Origin: Chitinophagaceae bacterium UBA1931
GTDB lineage: Bacteria > Bacteroidota > Bacteroidia > Chitinophagales > Chitinophagaceae
DNA: 64,000 nt
Assembly: GCA_002337125.1 (NCBI GenBank)
Contig: DDFJ01000002.1
Span: 186,001 to 250,000, forward strand
Reading direction: 5' to 3'
Part shown: piece after piece, positions 43,201 through 51,846 of the stretch
Position numbering within the stretch: position 1 is the stretch's first letter
Layout: the number at the start of each line of letters is the position of its first letter
Made by a program: the position numbers and the translations under genes
Notes under the pieces: generated by a model
The model's database searches: none
Told to the model about the DNA's origin: nothing
The model's input: only the letters and a program-made list of their open reading frames with translations

Positions 43201-43470
43201 GTTAGCGACAGGTATGTAGAAGATGGTTCTTACCTGCGTATTCAGAATATTACATTCGGATACCGTTTGCCTGAAAAAGTTGCCGGCAAGAATATTTTCA
43301 GTAATGCAAGAATTTATGTTACAGCACAAAACCTGTACACATTTACAAAATACAGTGGTTACGATCCTGAAATTGGTGCATTTAACAGCAGCATAAAACT
43401 GCAGAATGTTGACATGGGTCACTATCCTGTTCCACGCACATTTACTGCAGGAATTAATGTTGAATTTTAA
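40288..43470 (+). CDS. susC: SusC-like TonB-dependent oligosaccharide transporter
   Basis: A 1060-residue outer-membrane transporter. Signal peptide to FAQ near 27, a carboxypeptidase-regulatory-like domain (about 29-110, TITGIITDQSGTPLSGATV), the LTEVVVIGYG TonB box, a plug (about 115-240, with LIVIDGVPF and DASAQAIYGSQAANGVI) and a large barrel ending in TAGINVEF. It pairs with the SusD homologue encoded 25 bases downstream as a pedal-bin importer. Substrate is inferred from the enzymes that follow: manno- or glucomanno-oligosaccharides. The symbol denotes the family. Confidence 0.95.
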   Translation: MRKSRFPRAFALLMAFVLSTLTVFAQTKTITGIITDQSGTPLSGATVNAKGTKVSTQTDQNGNFKIAVPASSTKLVISYVGAKTTEVAIEGKTVITVSLDVTQTKLTEVVVIGYGQTKRSNVSTAISTVSEKDLKNLVVTGVDQAIQGKVAGVSVTNNSGQPGGGVSLRIRGITTINSNDPLIVIDGVPFTSNTITNTGYDALGGSNGQTGNSVMATLNPNDIASVDILKDASAQAIYGSQAANGVILITTKKGKKGEGKISYDYYFGQSRIAKKLNMMNLQEFAMYQNQLATPDGVTPRIIDSVAEFRNPVIIGKGTDWQEAIFRPANVQSHQLSFSGGSDKTNYYISLGYLDQDGILLGSSFKRYSSRFSLDHQIKSWAKIGMSANISRSNQQITLADAAESTIWWGAILSPLVPLKNIDGTWAGAGTNTTAGVYNANALNPVASANLRGNKTINNNIFGNVYADISLLKWLSLRNEISYSLSYQNNDAFQKDATIGTYSQISKLIQSRSNSYYYNLRNYFNANKVFGKHALNGVLGHEVQYGYWEQIYGSKPSLVNGILDLNAGSTDALTWGLSGGKSDWAIESYFARANYTYDNRYNLSASIRRDGSSKFAPTKRWGYFPAVSAAWTVTNEKFAESITNVVNSLKLRVGYGEVGNQNPPSGSPNPLFNSAVSVWNGAVGFGRSTYLNGIANPDVTWESVASTNIGIDFAMFKSKVEVSLDLYKKSTKDMLIFSTGAAYLGIGDQWNDLKAPVGNAGKMTNTGLDLTINYSAISNKDFNWKVTGIFSTFKNKLDNLANLTSSLDGKVYYDGYLLTHTTPGNPVGTFWGLQTDGLYRTTDELAKSLPQFGYSVDVKHTWLGDIRFKDISGPNGKPDGVIDANDFTIIGSPYPKFTAGLTNTFNYKNFDLSVFLQGSYGAKIYNFLKWQTEGMANPYWNQTKDVLYNRYTAANKTGTLPRFTSDNVNNRYVSDRYVEDGSYLRIQNITFGYRLPEKVAGKNIFSNARIYVTAQNLYTFTKYSGYDPEIGAFNSSIKLQNVDMGHYPVPRTFTAGINVEF

Positions 43471-43495
43471 TTGATCAAGTTTTAAAAAATTTTTT

Positions 43496-45106
43496 ATGAA
43501 TAAAATATTTCTAAGTACAGCGTTAATTTTATTCATCTCTCTTGCATCCTGTAAAAAATCTTATTTAGATAATAAAGGTGCGTTAGATGGTACCACGCTT
43601 GCAAACTATTACAACACTGCCGACGAAGTAAGAAGCTTAACCGGTACATTATACAGTGGTCTTCCATGGACAGGTTATGAAGAACGTGCAATGCCTGCCA
43701 TTGGCGATATGATGGGTGGCAACATGTTTGTATCTGCCGGTAATAACGATGACCAGGTGTTCTTAAACTTTACACTTGCTGCAACTGCAGTTCGTTTAGC
43801 CGATTCATGGAAATCGCTTTACAAAGTAAACGGATGGGCAGCCTCTTATAAAAAGGCATTGGAATTTAAGAAATCAACAGGTGGTGATGCTACATTCTTA
43901 GATCCTGCAATTGCTGAATGTAATTTCATGATTGGTACCTGCTATTTTTATGTAGGCCGTGCATGGGGTGCAGCTCCAATTGTAACCGATCCCGGTACAG
44001 TGGCACTGGAAGGTACTTCAAGCAAAATTCCACGCTATCTTCAAACAGATGTTCTTCGCTATGCAACTGAAAGTTTGAAAGCAGCTGAAAAGAATTTACC
44101 CGAAACAGATGTTCCCGGTCGATTGACTAAATATTCTGCAAAAGGAATGCTTGCTAAACTGTATCTCTACAGGGCAACAGCTTTAGGTGAAAATGCTTGT
44201 TATGACAGTGCAAAAGTAAAAGCAGGTGAAGTTATTGCTTCAGGTAAATATGATTTACTTCCTGATTATGCTGCATTGTTCAACACAAGTTCTAATAATA
44301 ACAGCATTGAATCTTTATTTGCAATTCAGCATGCATTAAACGGAAGCAGCCCCTGGGGTGGTCCAAGTCTTTTACAACCCGACTTTGGCCCGTCAAATCT
44401 TTCTACCAAGGAAGCAAGCATGTGGGAGCTGTATAAACCATCTCTTGATATTTTAAAAGCATTTGAATCTGGCGACAAACGCAGAGCAGGTTCAGTAATG
44501 GAACATGGCTGGAGTTTTCCAACATGGAAACCAACTGTTGATGGTAATGCAGGTTACAATACATTTATGGCAGGTGGTTATAAATATGATACACTGCAGG
44601 CGTTGAATGCAGGTGGTCAGAAAAATGAAGTAAGATCAAACATTGCAAAATATGTGGTAGGTCCTGGTAAAAGCTTTGGTGGTGAAACTGTATTGGGAAT
44701 GCAAACAAGTATCAATACAATGTTCTTGCGTTATGCAGATGTATTGCTGATTTATGCTGAAGCAGTTTTAGGAAAAGGTGCTTCTACAACCGATGCTGCT
44801 GCACTTGCAGCTTATAATAAAGTAAGAACAAGAGCTGGCTTGTCAACCAAGTCATCTATTACTCTTGCTGATATATTACAGGAAAGAAGAGTGGAACTTG
44901 CTTTTGAAGGAGATTATTGGTTTGATGTGCAACGTCAGGGCTTTACAAAAGCGAAAGCAATCATTATGGCTCAGAACCGTGGTTCAGTTGATAATGCCAA
45001 CTATGTAACTTCATTTACACAGGCAATGATGTACTTGCCAATTCCTGCTGGTGAAATAGTTACTGACCCTGAACTGGCGAAAGATCCGGTTGCGTATTAT
45101 AAATAA
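43496..45106 (+). CDS. susD: SusD-like glycan-binding lipoprotein
   Basis: A 536-residue lipoprotein with lipobox LASC-K near residue 19. Residues about 30-300 contain the SusD N-terminal TPR-like helices, including GTCYFYVGRAWGAAPIVTDP and AKGMLAKLYLYRATALG. The C-terminal SusD/RagB domain holds LRYADVLLIYAEAVLG, ERRVELAFEGDYWFDVQRQG and the closing LPIPAGEIVTDPEL, all diagnostic. It forms the lid on the SusC partner and captures oligosaccharides at the cell surface. Confidence 0.95.
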   Translation: MNKIFLSTALILFISLASCKKSYLDNKGALDGTTLANYYNTADEVRSLTGTLYSGLPWTGYEERAMPAIGDMMGGNMFVSAGNNDDQVFLNFTLAATAVRLADSWKSLYKVNGWAASYKKALEFKKSTGGDATFLDPAIAECNFMIGTCYFYVGRAWGAAPIVTDPGTVALEGTSSKIPRYLQTDVLRYATESLKAAEKNLPETDVPGRLTKYSAKGMLAKLYLYRATALGENACYDSAKVKAGEVIASGKYDLLPDYAALFNTSSNNNSIESLFAIQHALNGSSPWGGPSLLQPDFGPSNLSTKEASMWELYKPSLDILKAFESGDKRRAGSVMEHGWSFPTWKPTVDGNAGYNTFMAGGYKYDTLQALNAGGQKNEVRSNIAKYVVGPGKSFGGETVLGMQTSINTMFLRYADVLLIYAEAVLGKGASTTDAAALAAYNKVRTRAGLSTKSSITLADILQERRVELAFEGDYWFDVQRQGFTKAKAIIMAQNRGSVDNANYVTSFTQAMMYLPIPAGEIVTDPELAKDPVAYYK

Positions 45107-45135
45107 TAGTCTAAACCAATCTTAAAAAAAAATGT

Positions 45136-46179
45136 ATGAAAAAATATTTTAAAAATATCATAAACAAATTGCCGGTTGTACTTCTTCTTGCAGCAATTGT
45201 TTTCATTAACTCCTGCTCAAAGGATTCAGATGGTTCAAACTTTTCCAAACCAGGTGAGCCTGTATTTTCTGCAATAAGTATCGACAGCGGTGCAAACGGA
45301 GCATTAGTATATGTTGTTGGTACAGGGCTTGGCGATATGCGCAGCATCATCTTTACTAGTCAGAATGTGCCTGCATTAATTACACCAACACTTAATACTT
45401 CAACTTCAGTAGTATTCAGGGTGCCTGATACAGCTTATGGTGGCAAACAAAATATTGTTCTTACCAACAGTTTGGGAAAGAGCATTACTGTACCATTTAA
45501 AGTACTTGCTTTTGCAACAGTATCATCAGTATCTCCTTCAACAGATTTTATTACAAATTCTGTTATCACTTTAAACGGTGTGAATCTGGGTGATGTTACT
45601 GCTGTAAAACTTACAGGAACAAGCGATGTCGCAACCATCGTTTCAAAAACCAAAAAGCAGCTGGTGATTAAAATGCCAAGCACAACAAAATCCCGTTCAA
45701 CACTTGATATCACCAATGCAACTGGTACTTCAACAACTACTCAGGAATTTGTAAGCGTTGCAAATGCAAGAGTAGTATATGATGATGCTTTGCAAAATGG
45801 TTTCCAATCATGGAGCTGGGGCGTTGATAATATCAACTTCTCCAATACATCAGAAACTATGTGCGGCAGCTATTCAATGAATGCAGGCTGGACTGGTGGC
45901 TGGGGCGGTTTGCAGTTTGGAGGTGGAAGCATTGATTTAACCGGCATGAATTACTTAACATTTTATGTAAAAGGAAGTGCTGCAGATCAGAAATACCAGG
46001 TATGGCTTGATTGGGGTCCAACAACAGTGATCACAGTTCCTAAAAATGTATGGACATACTATAAATTTAAATTATCAGATTTTGCACCGGGTAAAACTTC
46101 AGTAGGAACATTCATTGTTCAGATTCAAGGCGATCCTGTATCTGGTAATTTGTGGGATGATATTATGTTTGTGAAATAA
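45136..46179 (+). CDS. IPT/TIG-domain surface glycan-binding lipoprotein
   Basis: A 347-residue lipoprotein (lipobox NSC-S near 27). Two IPT/TIG Ig-like modules occupy about 40-125 and 130-210 (VSPSTDFITNSVITLNGVNLGD). The C-terminal domain (about 215-347) is a jelly roll with aromatic-rich segments FQSWSWGVDNINFSN and GWTGGWGGLQFGGGS that suit carbohydrate stacking, ending WDDIMFV. This is the plan of SGBP-type proteins found after SusCD pairs. It is expected to bind the polysaccharide at the cell surface. Confidence 0.87.
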   Translation: MKKYFKNIINKLPVVLLLAAIVFINSCSKDSDGSNFSKPGEPVFSAISIDSGANGALVYVVGTGLGDMRSIIFTSQNVPALITPTLNTSTSVVFRVPDTAYGGKQNIVLTNSLGKSITVPFKVLAFATVSSVSPSTDFITNSVITLNGVNLGDVTAVKLTGTSDVATIVSKTKKQLVIKMPSTTKSRSTLDITNATGTSTTTQEFVSVANARVVYDDALQNGFQSWSWGVDNINFSNTSETMCGSYSMNAGWTGGWGGLQFGGGSIDLTGMNYLTFYVKGSAADQKYQVWLDWGPTTVITVPKNVWTYYKFKLSDFAPGKTSVGTFIVQIQGDPVSGNLWDDIMFVK

Positions 46180-46223
46180 TGATACTTTAGTATTCAACCA
46201 TTTTATTGTGTTGTTTATGTGAG

Positions 46224-46262
46224 CACCGCCTCTGTAATTCAAGAATTAATACCGGGGCGGTG
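46224..46262 (+). terminator. Hairpin between surface-binding and GH26 genes, possible partial terminator
   Basis: Outer stem CACCGCCTC / GGGGCGGTG (one G-T pair) encloses a second hairpin, TAATTC-AA-GAATTA. It is followed by TCTTATT rather than a clean T-run, so it may attenuate rather than stop transcription between the susCD part and the enzyme part. Confidence 0.5.
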
Positions 46263-46272
46263 TCTTATTAAA

Positions 46273-46282
46273 AAGGAGGTGA
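46273..46282 (+). other. Orphan Shine-Dalgarno-like sequence
   Basis: AAGGAGGTGA is fully complementary to the 16S rRNA 3' end but lies 55 bases before the GH26 start and is not followed by a sustained frame (a TTG nearby opens only six codons). It may mark a tiny leader peptide or be incidental. Confidence 0.4.
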
Positions 46283-46336
46283 AGAATTGACTGGCAAATA
46301 TTGTTGATAAGACCTGACAGATTATTTTTTGTGAAA

Positions 46337-47485
46337 ATGCGCTTACTGAAAATTTATATATCCGGAATACTTATTCTTTCAATTTTATCAATTGATTTAT
46401 TTGCACAAATAAATTCTCCTTCAGATAAACTTGCAACAAAAGAAACCATACAGCTTTACCGGAGTTTAAAACAAAAGCTTCAGAATAAATTTCTTTTTGG
46501 GCACCAGGATGATCTTGCTTATGGCGTTAACTGGCGTTATCAAAAAGGAAGAAGTGATGTAAAAGATGTTGCTGGTGATTATCCTGCATTGTTTGGCTGG
46601 GAACTGAGTGGTATTGAACTGGACAGTGAATTGAATATTGACAGTGTGCCTTTCAGTAAAATGAAACAGTTTATCTGTGAATCTTACAGGAAAGGAGCTG
46701 CCATTACCATCAGCTGGCATGCAAACAGTCCGCTGGGTGAAAACAAAACAGCATGGGATACTACCAAAGGAACAGTAGCAACAATATTGCCGGGTGGTAT
46801 ACATCATGAAAAATATAAATTATGGTTGAATAAAGTTGCCGGCTTTTTTCAATCATTGAAAGGAGAGAAGGGAGAAACAATTCCTGTTTTGTTCCGTCCG
46901 TTTCACGAACTGACCGGCAGTTGGTTCTGGTGGGGAAAAAATGAATGCAGTGCAGAAGAGTTTAAAGCATTATGGCGTTTTACTTTTCAGTATATGACGA
47001 AAGAAATGAAACAGCATCATTTGCTTTGGGTATATAATACATCTGATGACTTTATTTCAAAAGAAGAGTTTCTTGAACGTTATCCCGGCGATGATGTTGT
47101 GGATGTGGTAAGCTTCGATGCGTACCAGTATGGAAGTGTTGCAGAATCAGGTGAGTTTGTAAAGAAAGTAAATGGCTTGCTGAAAATTGTATGTAAAACT
47201 GCAACAGAAAAAAATAAAATCGCAGCACTTGCTGAAACAGGTTATGAAGCAGTGCCATATAAAAAATGGTGGACGGATGTGTTGTTAAAAGCAATTGGAA
47301 ATAATGCGGTTTCTTATGTGCTTGTTTGGCGTAATCATGGATTTCATACAGGCATGAACAAAATGCATTATTATGCTCCGTTTAAAGGACAATTATCAGC
47401 AGCCGATTTTATGAGCTTTTATAAAAACAATAAAACATTATTTGAGAAAGATATAAAGACATTAAAACTTTACGGTAGTTTTTAG
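46337..47485 (+). CDS. GH26 beta-mannanase / mannobiohydrolase
   Basis: A 382-residue secreted enzyme with signal peptide (hydrophobic core then DLFAQ-I). GH26 features: FGHQDDLAYGVNW opening strand, ISWHANSP, acid/base Glu191 in RPFHELTGSWFWWG, VVSFDAYQYG, and nucleophile Glu300 in ALAETGYE. It cleaves beta-1,4-mannosidic links by retention. Members beside GH130 and epimerase genes in Bacteroides fragilis (ManA) release mannobiose from the chain end, and the same neighbours occur here. ATG 46337 is chosen because the signal peptide begins there; an in-frame ATG at 46301 gives an untypical leader. Confidence 0.93.
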   Translation: MRLLKIYISGILILSILSIDLFAQINSPSDKLATKETIQLYRSLKQKLQNKFLFGHQDDLAYGVNWRYQKGRSDVKDVAGDYPALFGWELSGIELDSELNIDSVPFSKMKQFICESYRKGAAITISWHANSPLGENKTAWDTTKGTVATILPGGIHHEKYKLWLNKVAGFFQSLKGEKGETIPVLFRPFHELTGSWFWWGKNECSAEEFKALWRFTFQYMTKEMKQHHLLWVYNTSDDFISKEEFLERYPGDDVVDVVSFDAYQYGSVAESGEFVKKVNGLLKIVCKTATEKNKIAALAETGYEAVPYKKWWTDVLLKAIGNNAVSYVLVWRNHGFHTGMNKMHYYAPFKGQLSAADFMSFYKNNKTLFEKDIKTLKLYGSF

Positions 47486-47505
47486 CAATCAATAGTAATA
47501 ACAAT

Positions 47506-47532
47506 GCGGGCTGATTCTTCAGCCTGCAGTTT
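47506..47532 (+). terminator. Hairpin after GH26, weak terminator
   Basis: Nine-bp stem GCGGGCTGA / TCAGCCTGC (one G-T pair), loop TTCT, followed by AGTTTT. The 70-base gap to the symporter may therefore reset transcript level. Confidence 0.5.
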
Positions 47533-47555
47533 TAAAAATTGAACAGACATTAAGA

Positions 47556-49385
47556 ATGAAGTTAAGTATTTACGATATCAGTATCATTATTCTGTACCTG
47601 GTTACAATGGTAATGCTTGGATGGTTTCTCCGTAAAAAAGCAAGGCAGAATAAAGAGAGTTACCTCATGGGAGGTAAAAAACTTCCCTGGTATTTATTAG
47701 GCATGAGTGATGCATCTGATATGTTTGATATCAGCGGCACAATGTGGATGGTGGCTTTATGTTTTGTGTATGGATTAAAAAGCATCTGGATTCCGTGGCT
47801 GTGGCCGGTGTTTAACCAGGTGTTTAATATGATGTACCTGAGTAAATGGCTGAGAAGATCAAATGCAAATACAGGTGCTGAATGGCTGGGAACAAGATTT
47901 GGACTTTCAGGAAAAGGAGTAAAAGGATCGCACAGTATTGTTGTTGCGTTTGCATTAATCGGTTGTCTTGGCTTTCTCGCTTACGGTTTTGTAGGTCTTG
48001 GAAAGTTCATCGAAATATTTGTGCCATGGGATATCGTTAAGCCTTACATCCCTTTTGAAGTGCCTGCACATTATGTAGCGCATTTTTATGGCATTGTGTT
48101 TACACTCTTTGCCATGTTTTATTCCATTCTGGGAGGCATGCACAGTATTGTTCTTGGTGATTTAATTAAATACGCCATCATGACCATCGGTTGCATCGCT
48201 ATTGCAGCCATTGCAATGATTCATCTCAACGGTCACTCATTAAATGTTCCTGCAGGATGGAACAATCCATTTTTCGGCTGGAAATTAAATCTCGATTGGA
48301 CAAGTATTATCAATGATGCCAATAAAAAAATTGCAAGTGATGGTTATGGTTTGTTTGGATTACTGTTTATGATGATGCTCTTCAAAGGTGTATTTGCCGC
48401 AGCAGCAGGTCCTGCACCAAACTACGATATGCAGAAAATTCTTTCAACCAAATCTCCCAAAGAAGCATCGAAGATGACAGGCTTTGTTTCGATTATTTTA
48501 TTGCCTGTGCGTTATGCAATGGTGATTGGTTTAACTGTTCTCGGCTTGTTGTATTACAACCAGCTTTCATTAGGTGATGGAAGTGGTGGAACAGATTTTG
48601 AACGCATACTTCCCGGTGCCATCAACAACTTTCTGCCTGTTGGAATTTTGGGTCTGGTACTTACAGGATTGCTTGGCGCATTCATGGGTACATTCTCCGG
48701 AACATTGAATGCAGCACAGGCATATATCGTAAATGATATTTACCTCAAATACATCAACCCATCAGCAACAACAAAAAAAGTGATGACGATGAATTACCTC
48801 ACTGGTGTGATTGTTGTTGCAACAGGTGTGGTACTCGGCTTTTTTGCAAAAGATGTCAACAGTATTCTGCAATGGATTGTTTCCGGTTTATATGGCGGAT
48901 ACATTGCAGCCAATGTGCTGAAATGGTACTGGTGGCGTTTTAATGCCAATGGATTTTACATTGGTATGCTTACCGGTGTTGCAGGTGCGCTGGTGTTTTC
49001 AAGACTGTTTGCCGGAATTGAATTTTTATATTATTTCCCGCTGCTGTTTTTATTGTCTGTAGCCGGAAGTTTGATTGGCACATTTACAGCACCACCAACT
49101 GATAAAGGAATATTAAAGAAATTTTATAGTACGGTTCGGCCATGGGGTTTCTGGAAACCAATTCATGAACTCGTGGTGAAGGATGATCCTTCTTTCGAAT
49201 CGAACAAACGGTTTAAGCTGGATATGTTCAATGTGGCACTTGGTATTATTGCACAGCTGTGTATGACCATACTGCCGATGTACATTGTTCTTTCCATGCA
49301 TTTACCATTATTGATAACCATACTTATTTTAACCCTGATTATACTCATCCTGAAAAAAACATGGTGGGATAAATTAGAAGATTGA
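47556..49385 (+). CDS. Sodium:solute symporter (SSS family), mannobiose importer candidate
   Basis: A 609-residue inner-membrane protein with about 13-14 helices. The [26 protein letters not shown] region near the N-terminus and [23 protein letters not shown] near residue 400 are SSS-family hallmarks. In the B. fragilis mannan cluster the symporter sits between the GH26 and the epimerase/phosphorylase genes and imports mannobiose; the same position and order hold here. The C-terminal 60 residues add a final helix and a basic end. Energised by sodium by family analogy. Confidence 0.88.
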   Translation: MKLSIYDISIIILYLVTMVMLGWFLRKKARQNKESYLMGGKKLPWYLLGMSDASDMFDISGTMWMVALCFVYGLKSIWIPWLWPVFNQVFNMMYLSKWLRRSNANTGAEWLGTRFGLSGKGVKGSHSIVVAFALIGCLGFLAYGFVGLGKFIEIFVPWDIVKPYIPFEVPAHYVAHFYGIVFTLFAMFYSILGGMHSIVLGDLIKYAIMTIGCIAIAAIAMIHLNGHSLNVPAGWNNPFFGWKLNLDWTSIINDANKKIASDGYGLFGLLFMMMLFKGVFAAAAGPAPNYDMQKILSTKSPKEASKMTGFVSIILLPVRYAMVIGLTVLGLLYYNQLSLGDGSGGTDFERILPGAINNFLPVGILGLVLTGLLGAFMGTFSGTLNAAQAYIVNDIYLKYINPSATTKKVMTMNYLTGVIVVATGVVLGFFAKDVNSILQWIVSGLYGGYIAANVLKWYWWRFNANGFYIGMLTGVAGALVFSRLFAGIEFLYYFPLLFLLSVAGSLIGTFTAPPTDKGILKKFYSTVRPWGFWKPIHELVVKDDPSFESNKRFKLDMFNVALGIIAQLCMTILPMYIVLSMHLPLLITILILTLIILILKKTWWDKLED

Positions 49386-49404
49386 TCACTATAATCCGAT
49401 TGTT

Positions 49405-50619
49405 ATGCGTAATAATTTTTACAATCGTCTGGCAAAACTTGAGCAGGAGCATGAAAACCTGCTCAATAGAAAAAACGAAATCGCTGAAGAAGGAAACGGA
49501 ATTTTTAATCGTTATAAATTTCCTGTATTAACAGCAGAACATACACCATTGTTCTGGCGTTATGATCTGAACATTGAATCGAATCCTTACTTAATGCAGC
49601 GTTTTGGAATTAATGCTGCGTTTAATGCCGGGGCAATTAAATGGAACAATAAATACATTGTTGTTGCTCGAGTGGAAGGTGCCGACAGGAAATCTTTTTT
49701 TGCAGTTGCAGAAAGTCCTAACGGCATTGATAATTTCAGGTTCTGGGATTATCCTGTAAACATGCCTGAAACGGATGAACCCGATACAAACATTTACGAC
49801 ATGCGTTTAGTGCTTCACGAAGACGGATGGATTTATGGTTTGTTCTGTACCGAACGCAGGGATCCTTCTGCACCACCAACCGATCAGTCATCGGCAGTGG
49901 CACAATGTGGTATTGCACGTACAAAAGATTTAAAAACCTGGGAACGTTTGAACGATTTAAAAACACAATCGCCCCAACAACGAAATGTTGTATTGCATCC
50001 TGAATTCTTTGATGGACGTTATGCTTTTTACACAAGACCACAGGATAAATTTATTGAAGCAGGTAAAGGCGGCGGCATTGGTTTTGGTTTAAGCAATTGC
50101 ATGGAAGATGCAGTGATTGATCATGAACAGGTGATTGATCCGAAAGTATATCATACTGTTTATGAAATGAAGAATGGACTGGGTCCTGCGCCAATTAAAA
50201 CAGAGAAAGGATGGCTGCATCTTGCACATGGTGTGCGCAACACAGCTGCAGGTTTACGTTATGTACTGTACATGTTCATGACAGATCTGCATGATATCAC
50301 GAAAGTGATTTACAAACCTGCCGGTTATTTTATGGCACCTGAAGGTGAAGAAAGAATTGGTGATGTTTCAAATGTTGTGTTCAGTAACGGATGGATTGCA
50401 GATGAAGACGGCACTGTGTTTATTTATTATGCATCGTCTGATACAAGATTACATGTGGCAACTACAACCATTGAACAGTTACTTGATTATGTAATGAACA
50501 CAGCACCTGATGGTTTTACTTCAGCTAAAACAGTTCAAACGTTAAACCAACTGATTGATAAAAATCTTTCGGGAGCAAATGTTGTTACTGATCTTAAAGC
50601 AAATGCTTCGCTCCGGTAA
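49405..50619 (+). CDS. GH130 4-O-beta-D-mannosyl-D-glucose phosphorylase
   Basis: A 404-residue cytoplasmic enzyme of the five-bladed GH130 fold. Typical segments: [67 protein letters not shown] and [16 protein letters not shown]. It most resembles the GH130_1 type shown in B. fragilis to split mannosyl-1,4-glucose with phosphate, giving mannose 1-phosphate and glucose. The catalytic Asp is most likely the one in YDMRLV. Its stop overlaps the epimerase start (TAATG), so the consecutive steps are translated together. Confidence 0.93.
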   Translation: MRNNFYNRLAKLEQEHENLLNRKNEIAEEGNGIFNRYKFPVLTAEHTPLFWRYDLNIESNPYLMQRFGINAAFNAGAIKWNNKYIVVARVEGADRKSFFAVAESPNGIDNFRFWDYPVNMPETDEPDTNIYDMRLVLHEDGWIYGLFCTERRDPSAPPTDQSSAVAQCGIARTKDLKTWERLNDLKTQSPQQRNVVLHPEFFDGRYAFYTRPQDKFIEAGKGGGIGFGLSNCMEDAVIDHEQVIDPKVYHTVYEMKNGLGPAPIKTEKGWLHLAHGVRNTAAGLRYVLYMFMTDLHDITKVIYKPAGYFMAPEGEERIGDVSNVVFSNGWIADEDGTVFIYYASSDTRLHVATTTIEQLLDYVMNTAPDGFTSAKTVQTLNQLIDKNLSGANVVTDLKANASLR

Positions 50620-51827
50620 TGATTGTTTTAAATGAAGATATGAAGCAGGAACTGCTGTTGCGGTATAAAGCTGAAATGAGGAAGGAACTGGATGATATTC
50701 TTTCTTACTGGATGAAGTATACGGTTGATGAGGTTCATGGTGGTTTTTGTGGTAGTGTAAACAATCATAACATTTCTGATCCGGATGCTGCGAAAGGAAT
50801 TGTATTGCATGCACGGATATTATGGAGCTTTTCAGCAGCTTACCGTCTTGCAAAACAGGAAGAGTATTTTGTATTTGCACAAAGAGCCTATCATTATATT
50901 TCTGATTTTTTCTTTGATCATGAATTTGGCGGAGTCTATTGGTCGGTTGAAGCTGATGGTAAACTGCTTGATGGCAAGAAGCAGATTTATGGCCTGGCTT
51001 TTTGTATTTACGGTCTTGCAGAATATTACAAAGTATGCAATGATTCTTCTGTTCTCGACAAAGCCATTGAATTATATAAACTGATTGAGCAATATAGTTT
51101 TGATAAAAAGAAGAACGGTTATATTGAAGCATTCACAAGAGAGTGGAATGAAATAGCCGATTTACGTTTAAGTGAAAAAGATAATAACGAACGAAAAACC
51201 ATGAATACTCATTTGCATGTGATAGAAGCATATGCAAATCTTTTTTCTGTATGGCCTGATGATGAACTGAAAGACAGAATTTCTAATCTTCTGCAGCTGT
51301 TTGATGAACATTTCATCAACAAAAACAATTACCACCTGCATCTTTTCTTTGATGACGACTGGCATTCAAAATCATTATTGCAGTCTTACGGCCATGATAT
51401 TGAAGCTGCCTGGTTGTTGCAGCAATGTGCTGAAATCATCAATGATGAAAAATGGATAAAACAGTTCAGGTTATATGCCTTGCCTATTGCCGATGCAGCT
51501 GCGGAAGGATTGGATAAAGACGGTGGTTTGTGGTATGAATATGAACCCGCAGAGAATCATCTTATCAATGAAAAACATTCATGGCCACAGGCTGAAGCAA
51601 TGATTGGTTTTTTTAATGCTTACCGGTTATCGGGCCATGAAAAATATTTACAGTATTCACTTCACAGCTGGGAGTTTGTAAAAAAGTATATCAGGGATCA
51701 AAAAGGAGGAGAATGGTTTTGGGGAGTGAATAAGGATTACAGCCTGATGGAAAAAGATAAAGCAGGTTTCTGGAAATGTCCTTATCATAACAGCCGTGCA
51801 TGTATTGAATTGATGAAACGAATTTGA
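50619..51827 (+). CDS. Cellobiose/mannobiose 2-epimerase (AGE family)
   Basis: A 402-residue (alpha/alpha)6-barrel protein. Conserved: VHGGFCGSVNN, KGIVLHARILWSFSAAYR, MNTHLHVIEAYANL, LLQSYGHDIEAAWLL, KHSWPQAEAMIGFFNAY and FWKCPYHNSRACIELM, carrying the His residues of the epimerisation site. It converts the reducing-end mannose of mannobiose to glucose, yielding the substrate of the preceding phosphorylase. Coupled by TAATG overlap. No signal peptide; cytoplasmic. Confidence 0.93.
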   Translation: MIVLNEDMKQELLLRYKAEMRKELDDILSYWMKYTVDEVHGGFCGSVNNHNISDPDAAKGIVLHARILWSFSAAYRLAKQEEYFVFAQRAYHYISDFFFDHEFGGVYWSVEADGKLLDGKKQIYGLAFCIYGLAEYYKVCNDSSVLDKAIELYKLIEQYSFDKKKNGYIEAFTREWNEIADLRLSEKDNNERKTMNTHLHVIEAYANLFSVWPDDELKDRISNLLQLFDEHFINKNNYHLHLFFDDDWHSKSLLQSYGHDIEAAWLLQQCAEIINDEKWIKQFRLYALPIADAAAEGLDKDGGLWYEYEPAENHLINEKHSWPQAEAMIGFFNAYRLSGHEKYLQYSLHSWEFVKKYIRDQKGGEWFWGVNKDYSLMEKDKAGFWKCPYHNSRACIELMKRI

Positions 51828-51846
51828 AATTCTTAAACTGATTGAT

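Noticed and set aside
50542..51132. A 196-codon frame on the minus strand, opposite the epimerase
   Set aside because: Low-complexity His/Gln/Tyr composition and full overlap with a well-supported enzyme gene.
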